Source: a bacterium
GTDB taxonomy: Bacteria; JAMOTN01
NCBI GenBank assembly: GCA_027062325.1
Contig: JAMOTN010000006.1
Span: 1 to 13,294, forward strand
Length of the DNA stretch: 13,294 bases
Reading direction: 5' to 3'
Shown piece by piece: positions 6,600 through 13,294 of the stretch (positions are counted from its first letter, which is position 1; each line of letters begins with the position of its first letter). The position numbers were made by a program, and so were the translations under genes. The notes under the pieces were generated by a model. It had not been told where the DNA came from. It did no database searches and was given only the letters and a program-made list of their open reading frames with translations.

Positions 6600-7271
6600 T
6601 TAATTTATCTCTACCTCGATAACACTGGCTGCGTCATCGCTTTCGTCTTCGCGCTTTGGATTTCCTTTGTCATATATCCATATACCTCCTGTAAAACCAT
6701 TTGAGGAATTCCAGCTTGTTGGATTTACAACGAACTTATACTTGTATATCCCACTTCTTAAAGGAACTTTAACATACCAAACATTGTTGTCGTCTTTTTG
6801 AAGTTTGTAAGGGGTAATGTCCTCCACTTTTCCCCAGTTGTTGAAGTCACCTGCTATATACGCAGACCTTATCGCTACTCCTGCTGCTTCATCGGTTAAT
6901 TTGAATTTTACAAGGGCAATTTTTTCCATAAATTTAGATGCTACAATTACGTTTGATGACTTAACTTGGAGAAGAACTGTTGTATAACTCCTGTCGTATA
7001 GGGAAAAACCTACAGAAGTTGAGTTATCAATAGAATCAATGGGAATTGAGCTGTAAGGGGTTTTTACGGTTGGGGAAAACCACACCCCGTTTGTTGAGAC
7101 CGGATCTATGAGGCACTCTGCTGAGTAACTTCCTGGTTGAAGATGTACTTCGCTTACCCAGATGTAAGAGGTATATGGAGCAAGATCCCAATAAATTGAG
7201 ACAGTATCTGCAACCCATTCTTGAATACATCCTGTAAGTGTCAGAGCTGTTATCATAAGGGCAACTATCAT
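6600..7271 (-). CDS. Lipoprotein with AMPK-beta/CBM48-like glycan-binding domain
   Basis: A hydrophobic N-terminus ends in the lipobox LTGC (Cys15 when counted from ATG 7271), so a lipid-anchored envelope protein is predicted. Residues 19-125 are beta-rich and not assigned. Residues 133-190 match the AMPK-beta/CBM48 glycogen-binding fold: AYIAGDFNNWG, then VWYVKVPLRSGIYKYKFVVN, then SW. The Trp of NNW, the Lys of YKYKF and the later Trp match positions that contact alpha-glucan in the AMPK beta subunit. The start is odd. ATG 7271 has no nearby ribosome binding site and gives a signal peptide with no positive charge. A near-perfect GGAGGTGA lies at 7315-7308, inside the end of the upstream gene. 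It is six bases from an in-frame ATT at 7301, which would add FEKYLIKLT and the missing Lys residues (233 residues). Confidence 0.85.
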   Translation of the reverse strand: MIVALMITALTLTGCIQEWVADTVSIYWDLAPYTSYIWVSEVHLQPGSYSAECLIDPVSTNGVWFSPTVKTPYSSIPIDSIDNSTSVGFSLYDRSYTTVLLQVKSSNVIVASKFMEKIALVKFKLTDEAAGVAIRSAYIAGDFNNWGKVEDITPYKLQKDDNNVWYVKVPLRSGIYKYKFVVNPTSWNSSNGFTGGIWIYDKGNPKREDESDDAASVIEVEIN

Positions 7272-7293
7272 TGTTAACTTGATAAGATATTTT

Positions 7294-9570
7294 TCAAAAA
7301 TTGCAGCTCACCTCCAGGGAAAGCATCTCCTGAGTTTCAGGATATGCGCCGTATTTCTTTATCAGGTATGTAACAGGCTTTGGACTTCCCCATCTTAGAG
7401 TTAAAGATGTATCTTGTGTTGGTTTTATTCTTAAGCTGCTAGTTAGAAGTATGTATGTGTTTAGACGAGTATTATCTTCGAATTTTTTAACATTCCAATA
7501 CTCAATATCCCAATTCCCATATTTTGAGAATGTTTGGCTATATTTTAGGTTTAAGATGTTGTGTCGAACGGGATTATCTGGATCTGTTACCTCTGTTTCT
7601 TTCCACAGTTGATTTTCAATTTTTAAGTTGCCTATTGATCCAATTTTTCTATTAAGAGACAAAGTTAACTCAATGTTTTCTTTTTCCACCATTGAATCAG
7701 AGTTGAATTCGTTCCAGCCAACAGCAGAGTATTTTCTAAAAGCAGATGCATAGATATTTGTTTTTGGAGATGCTGTATAGGAAAGAGATCCTTCTATTGA
7801 GCGTATTTTAAATGTATCACCAAAGTTGTTGCGAGTATCTTTGTCTTCATAATAGGAAAGGTTGAGGGAGGTTGAGAGTTTGTCTGTTAATTTAACTCTG
7901 GAATCAAGTGATATGGATTGCTCACCCTCAGAGTCGGGAAGGGGATATTTTGTGAGACTATATGAAATGTTTGTTGTCATATCCTTTGATAGATTGGCGG
8001 TTATTGAAAAGTTGTAATCGTAGGCTTTGTGTCCATCTGTATTTTTGTTATAAGTTTTATTTTCATCGTTTTTGTCCCATGATTTTTGAAGCATAACTGC
8101 GTCAAGTTTTAAAGATTGGTCTCTGTTTGAAGGGAAAGTGTATTTGTAGCTGATGTGGAACTTAAGTGCGTTTTCACCTAGAATATCTTTTCTGTAATAG
8201 TTGGAATATGATTTGCGTCTGATACTCCAAGGGTTGACATTTAAGTAATTAAAATCCCCTAGGGAGTTGTAAAACCACTTTCCAAAGTTGTAACCATCCA
8301 CTGTGAATCTGAAAGCTCCTTGAGATAGTGAAATTTGCCATTTTGTTCCGGTGTCGGAAAATAATTCGTAAGAGTCAAAGTTTGAAAGATTCAAGACCCA
8401 TGCAGGATTTTTAGATTGCATGTGTTCTACATAAAAACGCAGAGATGTATCTTTAAGTTTTGTATTTCCAAGCAGATCTATTGCAAATATACTGCTGAAG
8501 TTGTTGTCATGGTCGTATGAGTAAGCCACTTCTCCATAAGTTGTACCAAGTTTAAGCGAGAGATTAGCAATGTTGAAAACAGAACTTCTAATTTCTCCGA
8601 AGAATCCATCCCAATTTTCTCCATATAGATCTTTTCCTATCCAGTGAAGTGTTTGAAGTTTGGCTTTGAATTTTCTCAAAAATTTTGCATTTATCTCTAT
8701 TCCTCCCCATGGATCGAAGTAATCTTCTGCCCAGGGAGCTCTTAACCATAAACGTTTAGGATTCCAGACACGTTCTGGATCAGAAGAAGAGGAGTGTCCT
8801 TCATTATGAAAGCCTCTAAAAGTGAACTTGGGATGTTTGAACTTTATGTGAGCTGCATCTGGTATTACGTTTTTATCGTCAAGATCGTTCATTTCAGCGA
8901 TTAATCTGAAATATACTTCTGAGCTTGCAGAAGGATTAAACAATTGATGCAAGGTAATTTTGTGCTTTATGTAGTTTATACCATTTGTGTCGTCTTGTAT
9001 GTCGGTTGTACTTTTGTAATCCCTGACGAACAGGCCTTCCATTGTGTATTCCATTGATAAACTCTTCTTTTCAAGTTTTTCCACTCTTTTTTTGTAATCA
9101 TCAAGTGTTTTTTCAAGTTTTGAGTACTTGAGTCCTAGATCTTCGAGCTCTTTCCTAAACTCCAGCACAAGTTTTTTGATTAGTTCTGCATCTTCTGGAC
9201 TGATCACACCACCAGCTGTTTCAATGTCTTCAAGTTTAGCAACTATTTTTGCTGCTAATAGTGCTAGATCGTAACGCGTGACAAAACTCCTTCCTCTGAA
9301 AGTTCCGTCTGGGTATCCATCTATGTAACCTTTCCGTGCAAGCTCTTCTATTGCTTCATATGCCCAATGTGTTTTTGGCACATCTTTGAATTCTATATCT
9401 TGAGCGCTTGTTTTTTGAAAGGTAATTAATAGGGTAGAGAGTACGAGAACTGCAAATGATAGATAGTATTTGATAAAATTAGCAAAAAAAGGAGTATGAG
9501 AGTGATACTTTTCTTCAGAGAAATTATCTGCTTTAAGCTCCATAGTTGTTGGCATAGATGTTAATTTCAT
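7294..9570 (-). CDS. OmpM-like outer-membrane protein: SLH domain, coiled coil and beta-barrel
   Basis: This 758-residue exported protein is the first gene of the minus-strand operon. A hydrophobic segment (about 34-50) precedes a probable cleavage site after KTSA (56). One SLH domain follows at about 58-115 (FKDVPKTHWAYEAIEELARK, GYIDGYPDGTFRG, VTRYDLALL), which typically binds modified wall polymers. Residues 125-172 are a heptad-rich coiled coil. The remainder, about 173-758, alternates polar and aromatic residues like a porin barrel and ends in Phe (SLEVSCNF). This layout matches OmpM-type proteins, which tether the outer membrane to peptidoglycan in diderm Firmicutes and relatives. The start ATG 9570 follows GAGGGGG. 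An upstream in-frame extension to 9687 lacks a site and overlaps the divergent gene. The 33-residue stretch before the hydrophobic core is unusually long for a signal peptide. Confidence 0.9.
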   Translation of the reverse strand: MKLTSMPTTMELKADNFSEEKYHSHTPFFANFIKYYLSFAVLVLSTLLITFQKTSAQDIEFKDVPKTHWAYEAIEELARKGYIDGYPDGTFRGRSFVTRYDLALLAAKIVAKLEDIETAGGVISPEDAELIKKLVLEFRKELEDLGLKYSKLEKTLDDYKKRVEKLEKKSLSMEYTMEGLFVRDYKSTTDIQDDTNGINYIKHKITLHQLFNPSASSEVYFRLIAEMNDLDDKNVIPDAAHIKFKHPKFTFRGFHNEGHSSSSDPERVWNPKRLWLRAPWAEDYFDPWGGIEINAKFLRKFKAKLQTLHWIGKDLYGENWDGFFGEIRSSVFNIANLSLKLGTTYGEVAYSYDHDNNFSSIFAIDLLGNTKLKDTSLRFYVEHMQSKNPAWVLNLSNFDSYELFSDTGTKWQISLSQGAFRFTVDGYNFGKWFYNSLGDFNYLNVNPWSIRRKSYSNYYRKDILGENALKFHISYKYTFPSNRDQSLKLDAVMLQKSWDKNDENKTYNKNTDGHKAYDYNFSITANLSKDMTTNISYSLTKYPLPDSEGEQSISLDSRVKLTDKLSTSLNLSYYEDKDTRNNFGDTFKIRSIEGSLSYTASPKTNIYASAFRKYSAVGWNEFNSDSMVEKENIELTLSLNRKIGSIGNLKIENQLWKETEVTDPDNPVRHNILNLKYSQTFSKYGNWDIEYWNVKKFEDNTRLNTYILLTSSLRIKPTQDTSLTLRWGSPKPVTYLIKKYGAYPETQEMLSLEVSCNF

Positions 9571-9657
9571 TGCACGCCCCCTCACAATTAGAATTTTCGG
9601 CATTAACTTCTTGTGGTTGAGTGAAGTTGGGGGCTTAATATGAGGGGTGGCTGTATT

Positions 9658-10671
9658 ATGAAGATAGATTTGGGAAATAAGATCCAAGGGTATTTTTCTG
9701 GAAAAAAAGTTTTAATAACTGGTGCTACAGGAACCATAGGAAAAGCTATTCTTAATAAGATACTTAATACAGATGTTGATGTTGTGCGTGTGTTTTCCCG
9801 GGATGAGTACAAACAGTTTAACATGATGCAGGAATATACTGATCCGCGATTGCGCTTTTTTCTTGGTGATGTAAGGGATAAAGAAAGATTAAAATTTGCC
9901 CTTTTGGGAGTTAATGTTGTCATACATTGTGCAGCTTTAAAGCATGTGCCTTTATGTGAGTACAATCCTTTCGAGGCAGTTAAAACAAATGTGTTTGGGA
10001 CTCAAAATCTTATAGAGGTGGCAATTGAGGAGGGGGTTGAGCGCTTTATCACGATAAGTACGGACAAAGCAGTGTCACCTACAAGTACAATGGGAGCGAC
10101 CAAGCTTTTAGCAGAGAGGATGACGGTTTCTGCAAATAATTTCAAAGGAGGTTCTCCGACAAGATTCATGGCAGTGCGCTTTGGTAATGTTTTGGGTTCT
10201 AGAGGAAGTGTTTTAGATTTGTGGGTAAAGCAGGCTAGGAGTGGTTATATTACTCTCACTCATGAAGAGATGGTACGTTATTTTATGAGAATAGAGGATG
10301 CAGCAGAGCTTGTGTTGAAAGCGTTAGTTGTTGGTGAAGGGGGAGAAATTTTTATTCTACCTATGAAAAAAGTTTTTATGAAGGACTTTGCTCGTGCATT
10401 TTGTGATGTTTGGAATGAGCTTACGGGTAGGAGTTTGGATATTAAGAAGATAGGTGTGCGTCCTGGTGAGAAGATGGAGGAGGAACTTGTGACAGAAGTT
10501 GAATTAAGAAGTGCTTTTTTGAAGAATGGAATGATAGCAATTGATTTTAAAAACGATGTAACCATTTCTGAGGAGGATAGGAGTGTTTTAAAAGATAAGT
10601 TGAATGAGTTTATGTCGTATCAGGAGATAAAGGATCTTATAAATGGGTATTTGAAAGGACTGTTTAATTGA
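9658..10671 (+). CDS. NDP-N-acetylglucosamine 4,6-dehydratase (PseB/CapE/LegB-like, extended SDR)
   Basis: This 337-residue soluble enzyme probably converts UDP- (or GDP-) GlcNAc to the 4-keto-6-deoxy sugar. Residues 20-28 form the NAD(P)-binding loop ITGATGTIG. Family-diagnostic stretches follow: FSRDEYKQ (46-53), RFFLGDVRDKERL (66-78), CAALKHVPLCEYNPFEAVKT (91-110), STDKAV (134-139), RFGNVLGSRGSV (174-185) and VRPGEKMEEE (268-277). The catalytic S-Y-K Tyr is replaced by Met145 in MGATK (145-149), an S-M-K arrangement known from WbpM/PglF-type and CapE-type dehydratases. This makes the C5 stereochemistry (retaining or inverting) uncertain. It is the short form without the membrane domain of WbpM. 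ATG 9658 is seven bases after GGTGG; ATG 9640 lacks a site. It starts 87 bp from the divergent OmpM-like gene and is followed after 27 bp by the aminotransferase. Confidence 0.92.
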   Translation: MKIDLGNKIQGYFSGKKVLITGATGTIGKAILNKILNTDVDVVRVFSRDEYKQFNMMQEYTDPRLRFFLGDVRDKERLKFALLGVNVVIHCAALKHVPLCEYNPFEAVKTNVFGTQNLIEVAIEEGVERFITISTDKAVSPTSTMGATKLLAERMTVSANNFKGGSPTRFMAVRFGNVLGSRGSVLDLWVKQARSGYITLTHEEMVRYFMRIEDAAELVLKALVVGEGGEIFILPMKKVFMKDFARAFCDVWNELTGRSLDIKKIGVRPGEKMEEELVTEVELRSAFLKNGMIAIDFKNDVTISEEDRSVLKDKLNEFMSYQEIKDLINGYLKGLFN

Positions 10672-10698
10672 AGATTGTTTTATAGGAGGGTAAAGGAA

Positions 10699-11856
10699 AT
10701 GAGTAAATATAAAATTGAATTTGCCCCAGTGGATTTTTCAGATGCTATTAAATATGTTGAAGAGGTACTGAAATCTGGATGGCTTACTAGTGGAAAGTTT
10801 GTGAATTTAGTGGAAGAGCGATTGAGTGATTATTTTAAGCGTCCATTTTTACTCACGAGTTCATGTACGCACAGCTTGGAGCTTGCTTATAAATTTGCAA
10901 TTGAAAAAACGGAGAAAAATTTATTTGTGGTTCCTACTTGGACTTTTGCTGCCACGGCTAATGCTGCTGTCAATGTGGGAGGAAGGATTGCTTTTTACGA
11001 TGTTGATGATAATTTGAGTGTGGATTTTAAAAGTTTGGCAAGAATTTTGCAAAAACACGGTAATGATGTTGCAGCAGTAGTAACTGTTGATTACTCAGGG
11101 CTTCCTGTTGATTACAAAAAGGTGAGGCATTACATAGATATGTACGCCCCTCAAGCTCTTTTCATTGCCGATTGTGCTCACAGTTTTGGTTCCAGTTATT
11201 TGAATGAGCCAGCCGGTTTTTTTGCGGATATTGCGTGTTTCAGTTTTTATGCCAATAAAAATTTGCCAGCGGGAGAAGGTGGAGGAGTGCTTATAAAGAG
11301 TGAGTGGGAGAGGGATTTTAGATTGATGCGGCTTCACGGTATTAGTAAAGACAGTTGGGCACGATACGGTTCTGGGAAATGGGATTACTCGATAGAGATT
11401 ATAGGGAAAAAGGCGAATATGTCAGATTTACATGCAGCTGTTCTTATGGCTAAGTTGGAAAGATTTGATGAGGATCAGAAGATTAGATTGGCTTATTGGG
11501 CAAAGTATGCAGAGGTAGTGGAAGGAATTGAGGGTGTTAGGATGTTACCTTTGAGTATTGGAGTACGTCGTGGGAATGCTCATCTTGCTGTGTTGCTATT
11601 TGAGGATATAAATAGAAGAGATAGTGTTATGCAGTGCTTGGTCGATGCTGGAGTAATGTTGAGCTTTCACTTTCCGCCTTTGCATATACAGCCTGCTTAT
11701 ACAAGTGAAATGTTTGGAGTTGAAGTTGTTGAAAGTTTTGGAAGTATAGCTGAATATTATTCTAACAGAGTATTTTCGCTTCCGATATCTGCTTATTTGG
11801 AGCCCGAGGATGTTGATTACGTATGTGAGAATTTGTATAGATGCTTACATACTTGA
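10699..11856 (+). CDS. DegT/DnrJ/EryC1/StrS-family nucleotide-sugar aminotransferase (PseC/LegC-like)
   Basis: This PLP enzyme of 385 residues probably aminates C4 of the keto sugar made by the preceding dehydratase. The fold-type I pattern is complete: SSCTHSLELAY (54-64) for cofactor phosphate binding, PTWTFAATANA (79-89), ADCAHSFGSSY (157-167) with Asp158 facing the pyridine nitrogen, and SFYANKNLPAGEGGGV (182-197), in which Lys187 is the expected Schiff-base lysine. The C-terminal HFPPLHIQPAY (324-334) and the SLPISAYLEPEDVDYV region (360-375) are also typical. ATG 10699 follows AGGAGG (10684-10689) by nine bases. The gap to the dehydratase is 27 bp, so the two are co-transcribed. The neighbouring NeuB-family gene points to the pseudaminic/legionaminic-type pathway rather than perosamine or another amino-sugar route, but substrate and product stereochemistry cannot be read from the sequence. 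Confidence 0.92.
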   Translation: MSKYKIEFAPVDFSDAIKYVEEVLKSGWLTSGKFVNLVEERLSDYFKRPFLLTSSCTHSLELAYKFAIEKTEKNLFVVPTWTFAATANAAVNVGGRIAFYDVDDNLSVDFKSLARILQKHGNDVAAVVTVDYSGLPVDYKKVRHYIDMYAPQALFIADCAHSFGSSYLNEPAGFFADIACFSFYANKNLPAGEGGGVLIKSEWERDFRLMRLHGISKDSWARYGSGKWDYSIEIIGKKANMSDLHAAVLMAKLERFDEDQKIRLAYWAKYAEVVEGIEGVRMLPLSIGVRRGNAHLAVLLFEDINRRDSVMQCLVDAGVMLSFHFPPLHIQPAYTSEMFGVEVVESFGSIAEYYSNRVFSLPISAYLEPEDVDYVCENLYRCLHT

Positions 11857-11872
11857 ACGATACCTCTATAAT
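11844..11872 (+). promoter_or_regulatory. Possible internal promoter before the NeuB-family gene
   Basis: A perfect -10 box TATAAT lies at 11867-11872. CTTACA (4 of 6 matches to TTGACA) lies at 11844-11849 with an ideal 17-bp spacer. It overlaps the last codons of the aminotransferase gene and would give a leader of about 37 nt. The 59-bp gap here is the longest between genes of this operon, which fits a second start of transcription. Confidence 0.45.
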
Positions 11873-11915
11873 TATTAGTGGGGTGCAGTATCTTAGAAGT
11901 TAAGGAGTGAATTTA

Positions 11916-12908
11916 ATGGCCTATGGTGCTGGTGCAGTGAAATTGATAGCGGAAATAGGGATAAATCACAATGGAGATTTTAAGTTGGCAGAAAAGATGG
12001 TTTATGCAGCTTATGCAGCTGGTGCAGATGTAGTTAAGTTTCAATACATTGTTCCGGAGCGTTTGTATTCTGTTGAGAATGCAAATCTGAGGGAATTTTT
12101 TAAACCATTTGTTTTGAGTTTGAGGGATTTCAGGAGGCTAGCGGATTTAACGCATAGCCTTGGAATGGAATTTATGTTGAGCGTTTTTGATGAGGACAGC
12201 GTAGCAGAGATTGTCAATATTGTGGATTACTACAAAATTGCTTCTTTAGAGATAAATTATAAGTTACTGTTGGAAGAAGTGGCTAGGTACTCCTCTGAGT
12301 ATGGTAAGACTGTTGTGATTTCTACTGGAGCAAGTGGTGTAGAGGAAATTAAAAGAGCTTATGAGTTGTTGTCTTCAGAGCTTGAGAGTTACCAATTGTA
12401 CGTGTTGCATTGTATATCTGGTTATCCTACCTACATAGAAAATTTAAATTTGGGAGCAATAGAGCTCTTAAAAAAAGAACTTAGTACAGAGAATATAGGG
12501 TTGTCTGATCACACATTTGGAATAGAATCCAGTATTTTGGCAGTGTGTATGGGGGCGGTTATGATTGAGAAGCATTTTACCATTGATAGGACACTAAAAG
12601 GCCCTGATCAGATGATTTCACTTGAGCCTTCTGAGTTTTTTAGATTGAGAAGGTTTTTGGATAGCTGGATGAACATAGTTGATGAGAGGAAGATCGAAGA
12701 AGAGGTTGTAGAGGGTGTTAAGGTTTGGAAAAGAAAACTTGGGGTAAAGAAAGGAGTAAAGAGTGGAGAAAAGTTAACTAAGGAGGTTCTTACTTCTTAC
12801 CGGGCGCTTGATGGCATAGATGCGTGGTTAGTAGAGGAGGTAATTGGTAAAGAAGTAAAAAGGGATCTTGATCTAGGAGGAGTTTTAAAGTGGGATGATT
12901 TAAAGTAA
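11916..12908 (+). CDS. NeuB-family nonulosonic acid synthase (sialic/legionaminic/pseudaminic acid synthase)
   Basis: This 330-residue enzyme condenses phosphoenolpyruvate with a six-carbon (di)acetamido sugar to give a nine-carbon 2-keto acid. The TIM-barrel motifs appear in order: LIAEIGINHNGD (10-21), GADVVKFQ (36-43), YKIASLEI (106-113), VVISTGASGVEEI (133-145), VLHCISGYPT (163-172), GLSDHTFG (195-202) and MIEKHFTID (216-224). His199 and His220 correspond to the metal-binding His pair of NeuB. GPDQMISLEP (229-238) closes the barrel. A C-terminal SAF/antifreeze-like domain is present (about 273-330), with Arg296 in SYRALDG at the place of the substrate-contacting arginine. The motifs are mixed between NeuB/LegI and PseI types, so the exact acid is not assigned. 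ATG 11916 follows AAGGAG by eight bases. Confidence 0.93.
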   Translation: MAYGAGAVKLIAEIGINHNGDFKLAEKMVYAAYAAGADVVKFQYIVPERLYSVENANLREFFKPFVLSLRDFRRLADLTHSLGMEFMLSVFDEDSVAEIVNIVDYYKIASLEINYKLLLEEVARYSSEYGKTVVISTGASGVEEIKRAYELLSSELESYQLYVLHCISGYPTYIENLNLGAIELLKKELSTENIGLSDHTFGIESSILAVCMGAVMIEKHFTIDRTLKGPDQMISLEPSEFFRLRRFLDSWMNIVDERKIEEEVVEGVKVWKRKLGVKKGVKSGEKLTKEVLTSYRALDGIDAWLVEEVIGKEVKRDLDLGGVLKWDDLK

Positions 12909-12930
12909 GCCTTTTTGGGGAGATGGTAGT

Positions 12931-13197
12931 ATGATAAGGGATGATGGTTTGACGCTTGAAGATTTAGAAGAGGCTTTGAAAATGCACAAATATGAAAAGA
13001 AAATTGTTGAGATGATGAATGATAGGCAGTACGAAGTATTCAAAGAAAATTTAACCATTGGTCAAGTTGCTGATACTAGAAAAGATGCTCTTAGATTGTT
13101 GAAGATAATGATTGCCTTGAATTTGAAGATGCAGCAGGAGATGAAGCTTAAAGGTGGAAATAACGGTAATAGTGGGAGTGGAAATGGATCGAAATGA
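12931..13197 (+). CDS. Small protein of unknown function in the nonulosonic acid operon
   Basis: The family is not recognised. It has 88 residues, no signal peptide and no membrane segment. Residues 8-40 and 50-73 look like charged amphipathic helices (LTLEDLEEALKMHKYEKKIV; RKDALRLLKIMIALNLKMQQ). The C-terminal 15 residues are a flexible Gly/Asn/Ser tail (GGNNGNSGSGNGSK). A real gene is supported by GGGGAG eight bases before the ATG, by the 22-bp gap after the NeuB-family gene, and by the tight packing of the operon. A helical adaptor or assembly partner is possible, but nothing in the sequence fixes a role. The stop codon lies inside an ATGA, but the reading frame that opens there closes after 15 codons. 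Confidence 0.7.
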   Translation: MIRDDGLTLEDLEEALKMHKYEKKIVEMMNDRQYEVFKENLTIGQVADTRKDALRLLKIMIALNLKMQQEMKLKGGNNGNSGSGNGSK

Positions 13198-13234
13198 TAT
13201 TGGATGTTTTTGTTTCGAAGAGGTGTAGAGCAAT

Positions 13235-13294
13235 TTGGTAGGTAATTTAAAAATAGTTTTATGGCAGCCGCTTTTTCCCCATAACGCTGGGGCA
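13235..13294 (+). CDS. Start of a further operon gene, cut by the window edge (possibly a glycosyltransferase)
   Basis: An open frame runs from TTG 13235 to the end of the window, giving 20 residues: MVGNLKIVLWQPLFPHNAGA. GAGGTG at 13220-13225 lies nine bases upstream, a good ribosome binding site. A first beta-strand (KIVLWQP) followed by FPHNAGA resembles the N-terminus of GT4-type glycosyltransferases, which often have a strand, then P-x-x-P and a Gly-rich loop. It does not resemble a PseH acetyltransferase start. Only 20 residues are visible, so the function is a guess, and the TTG start is uncertain. Confidence 0.45.
   Translation, partial: MVGNLKIVLWQPLFPHNAGA

Noticed and set aside
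9571-9687. N-terminal extension of the OmpM-like gene to 9687
   Set aside because: It has no ribosome binding site, would overlap the divergent dehydratase start, and places 39 unlikely residues ahead of the ATG that follows GAGGGGG.
9603-9965. 120-residue minus-strand open frame across the dehydratase start
   Set aside because: It overlaps a clearly recognisable enzyme on the other strand, and its translation is low-complexity Ser/Thr/Pro-rich shadow sequence.
12603-12632. GPDQ instead of GPDH in the NeuB-family protein as a lost catalytic residue
   Set aside because: This position varies in the family (for example Ile in the meningococcal enzyme, from memory), and the metal-binding His pair is elsewhere and intact.
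13277-13292. CCCCA/TGGGG hairpin near the right edge, terminator-like
   Set aside because: The stem is only 5 bp, there is no U-run after it within the window, and it lies inside the open frame of the partial gene starting at 13235.

Overview
The window is AT-rich bacterial DNA joining a piece of core chromosome (primary sigma factor and a tRNA-Ala) to a cell-envelope region. Two features point to a two-membrane (diderm) bacterium. One is a large protein with an export signal, one SLH domain, a coiled coil and a predicted outer-membrane beta-barrel, the layout of OmpM-type outer-membrane tethers. The other is a PorV/UPF0164-like barrel ending in Phe. SLH-barrel tethers are typical of diderm Terrabacteria lineages (Negativicutes, Synergistota, Deinococcota, Cyanobacteria, and probably Atribacterota, Dictyoglomota and relatives). 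The very G+C-rich tRNA stems in an AT-rich background and the Lys/Glu-rich proteins suggest a thermophile, but the species cannot be named from the sequence alone.

Layout. 1-212: rpoD upstream region with a promoter, inverted and direct repeats, and a hairpin touching the ribosome binding site. 213-1346: rpoD (+). 1420-1492: tRNA-Ala(GGC) (+), followed by a convergent two-way terminator. 1549-2235: membrane-anchored TPR protein (-). 2397-3287: degenerate HD-GYP protein (+), whose 3' end overlaps the next gene by 7 bp.

3281-9570: five closely packed minus-strand genes, all predicted to be exported. In transcription order they are an SLH/coiled-coil/barrel protein, a lipoprotein with an AMPK-beta/CBM48-like glycan-binding domain, a glucodextranase-C-like protein with a long disordered linker, a PorV-like barrel, and a secreted protein of unknown function. 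Overlaps and short gaps suggest one envelope operon, perhaps for outer-membrane tethering and surface glycan binding (inference).

9658-13294: a divergent plus-strand sugar operon: NDP-GlcNAc-type 4,6-dehydratase, DegT-family aminotransferase, NeuB-family nonulosonic acid synthase, an 88-residue protein of unknown function, and the start of another gene. This is the core of a diamino-nonulosonic acid (pseudaminic/legionaminic-type) pathway, which usually supplies sugars for surface glycans. The acetyltransferase, NDP-sugar hydrolase and CMP-transferase steps are not in the window and may lie downstream. The two starts at 9570 and 9658 face away from each other across only 87 bp. I found no convincing promoter pair in that gap. 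No CRISPR array, insertion sequence or phage gene is visible.
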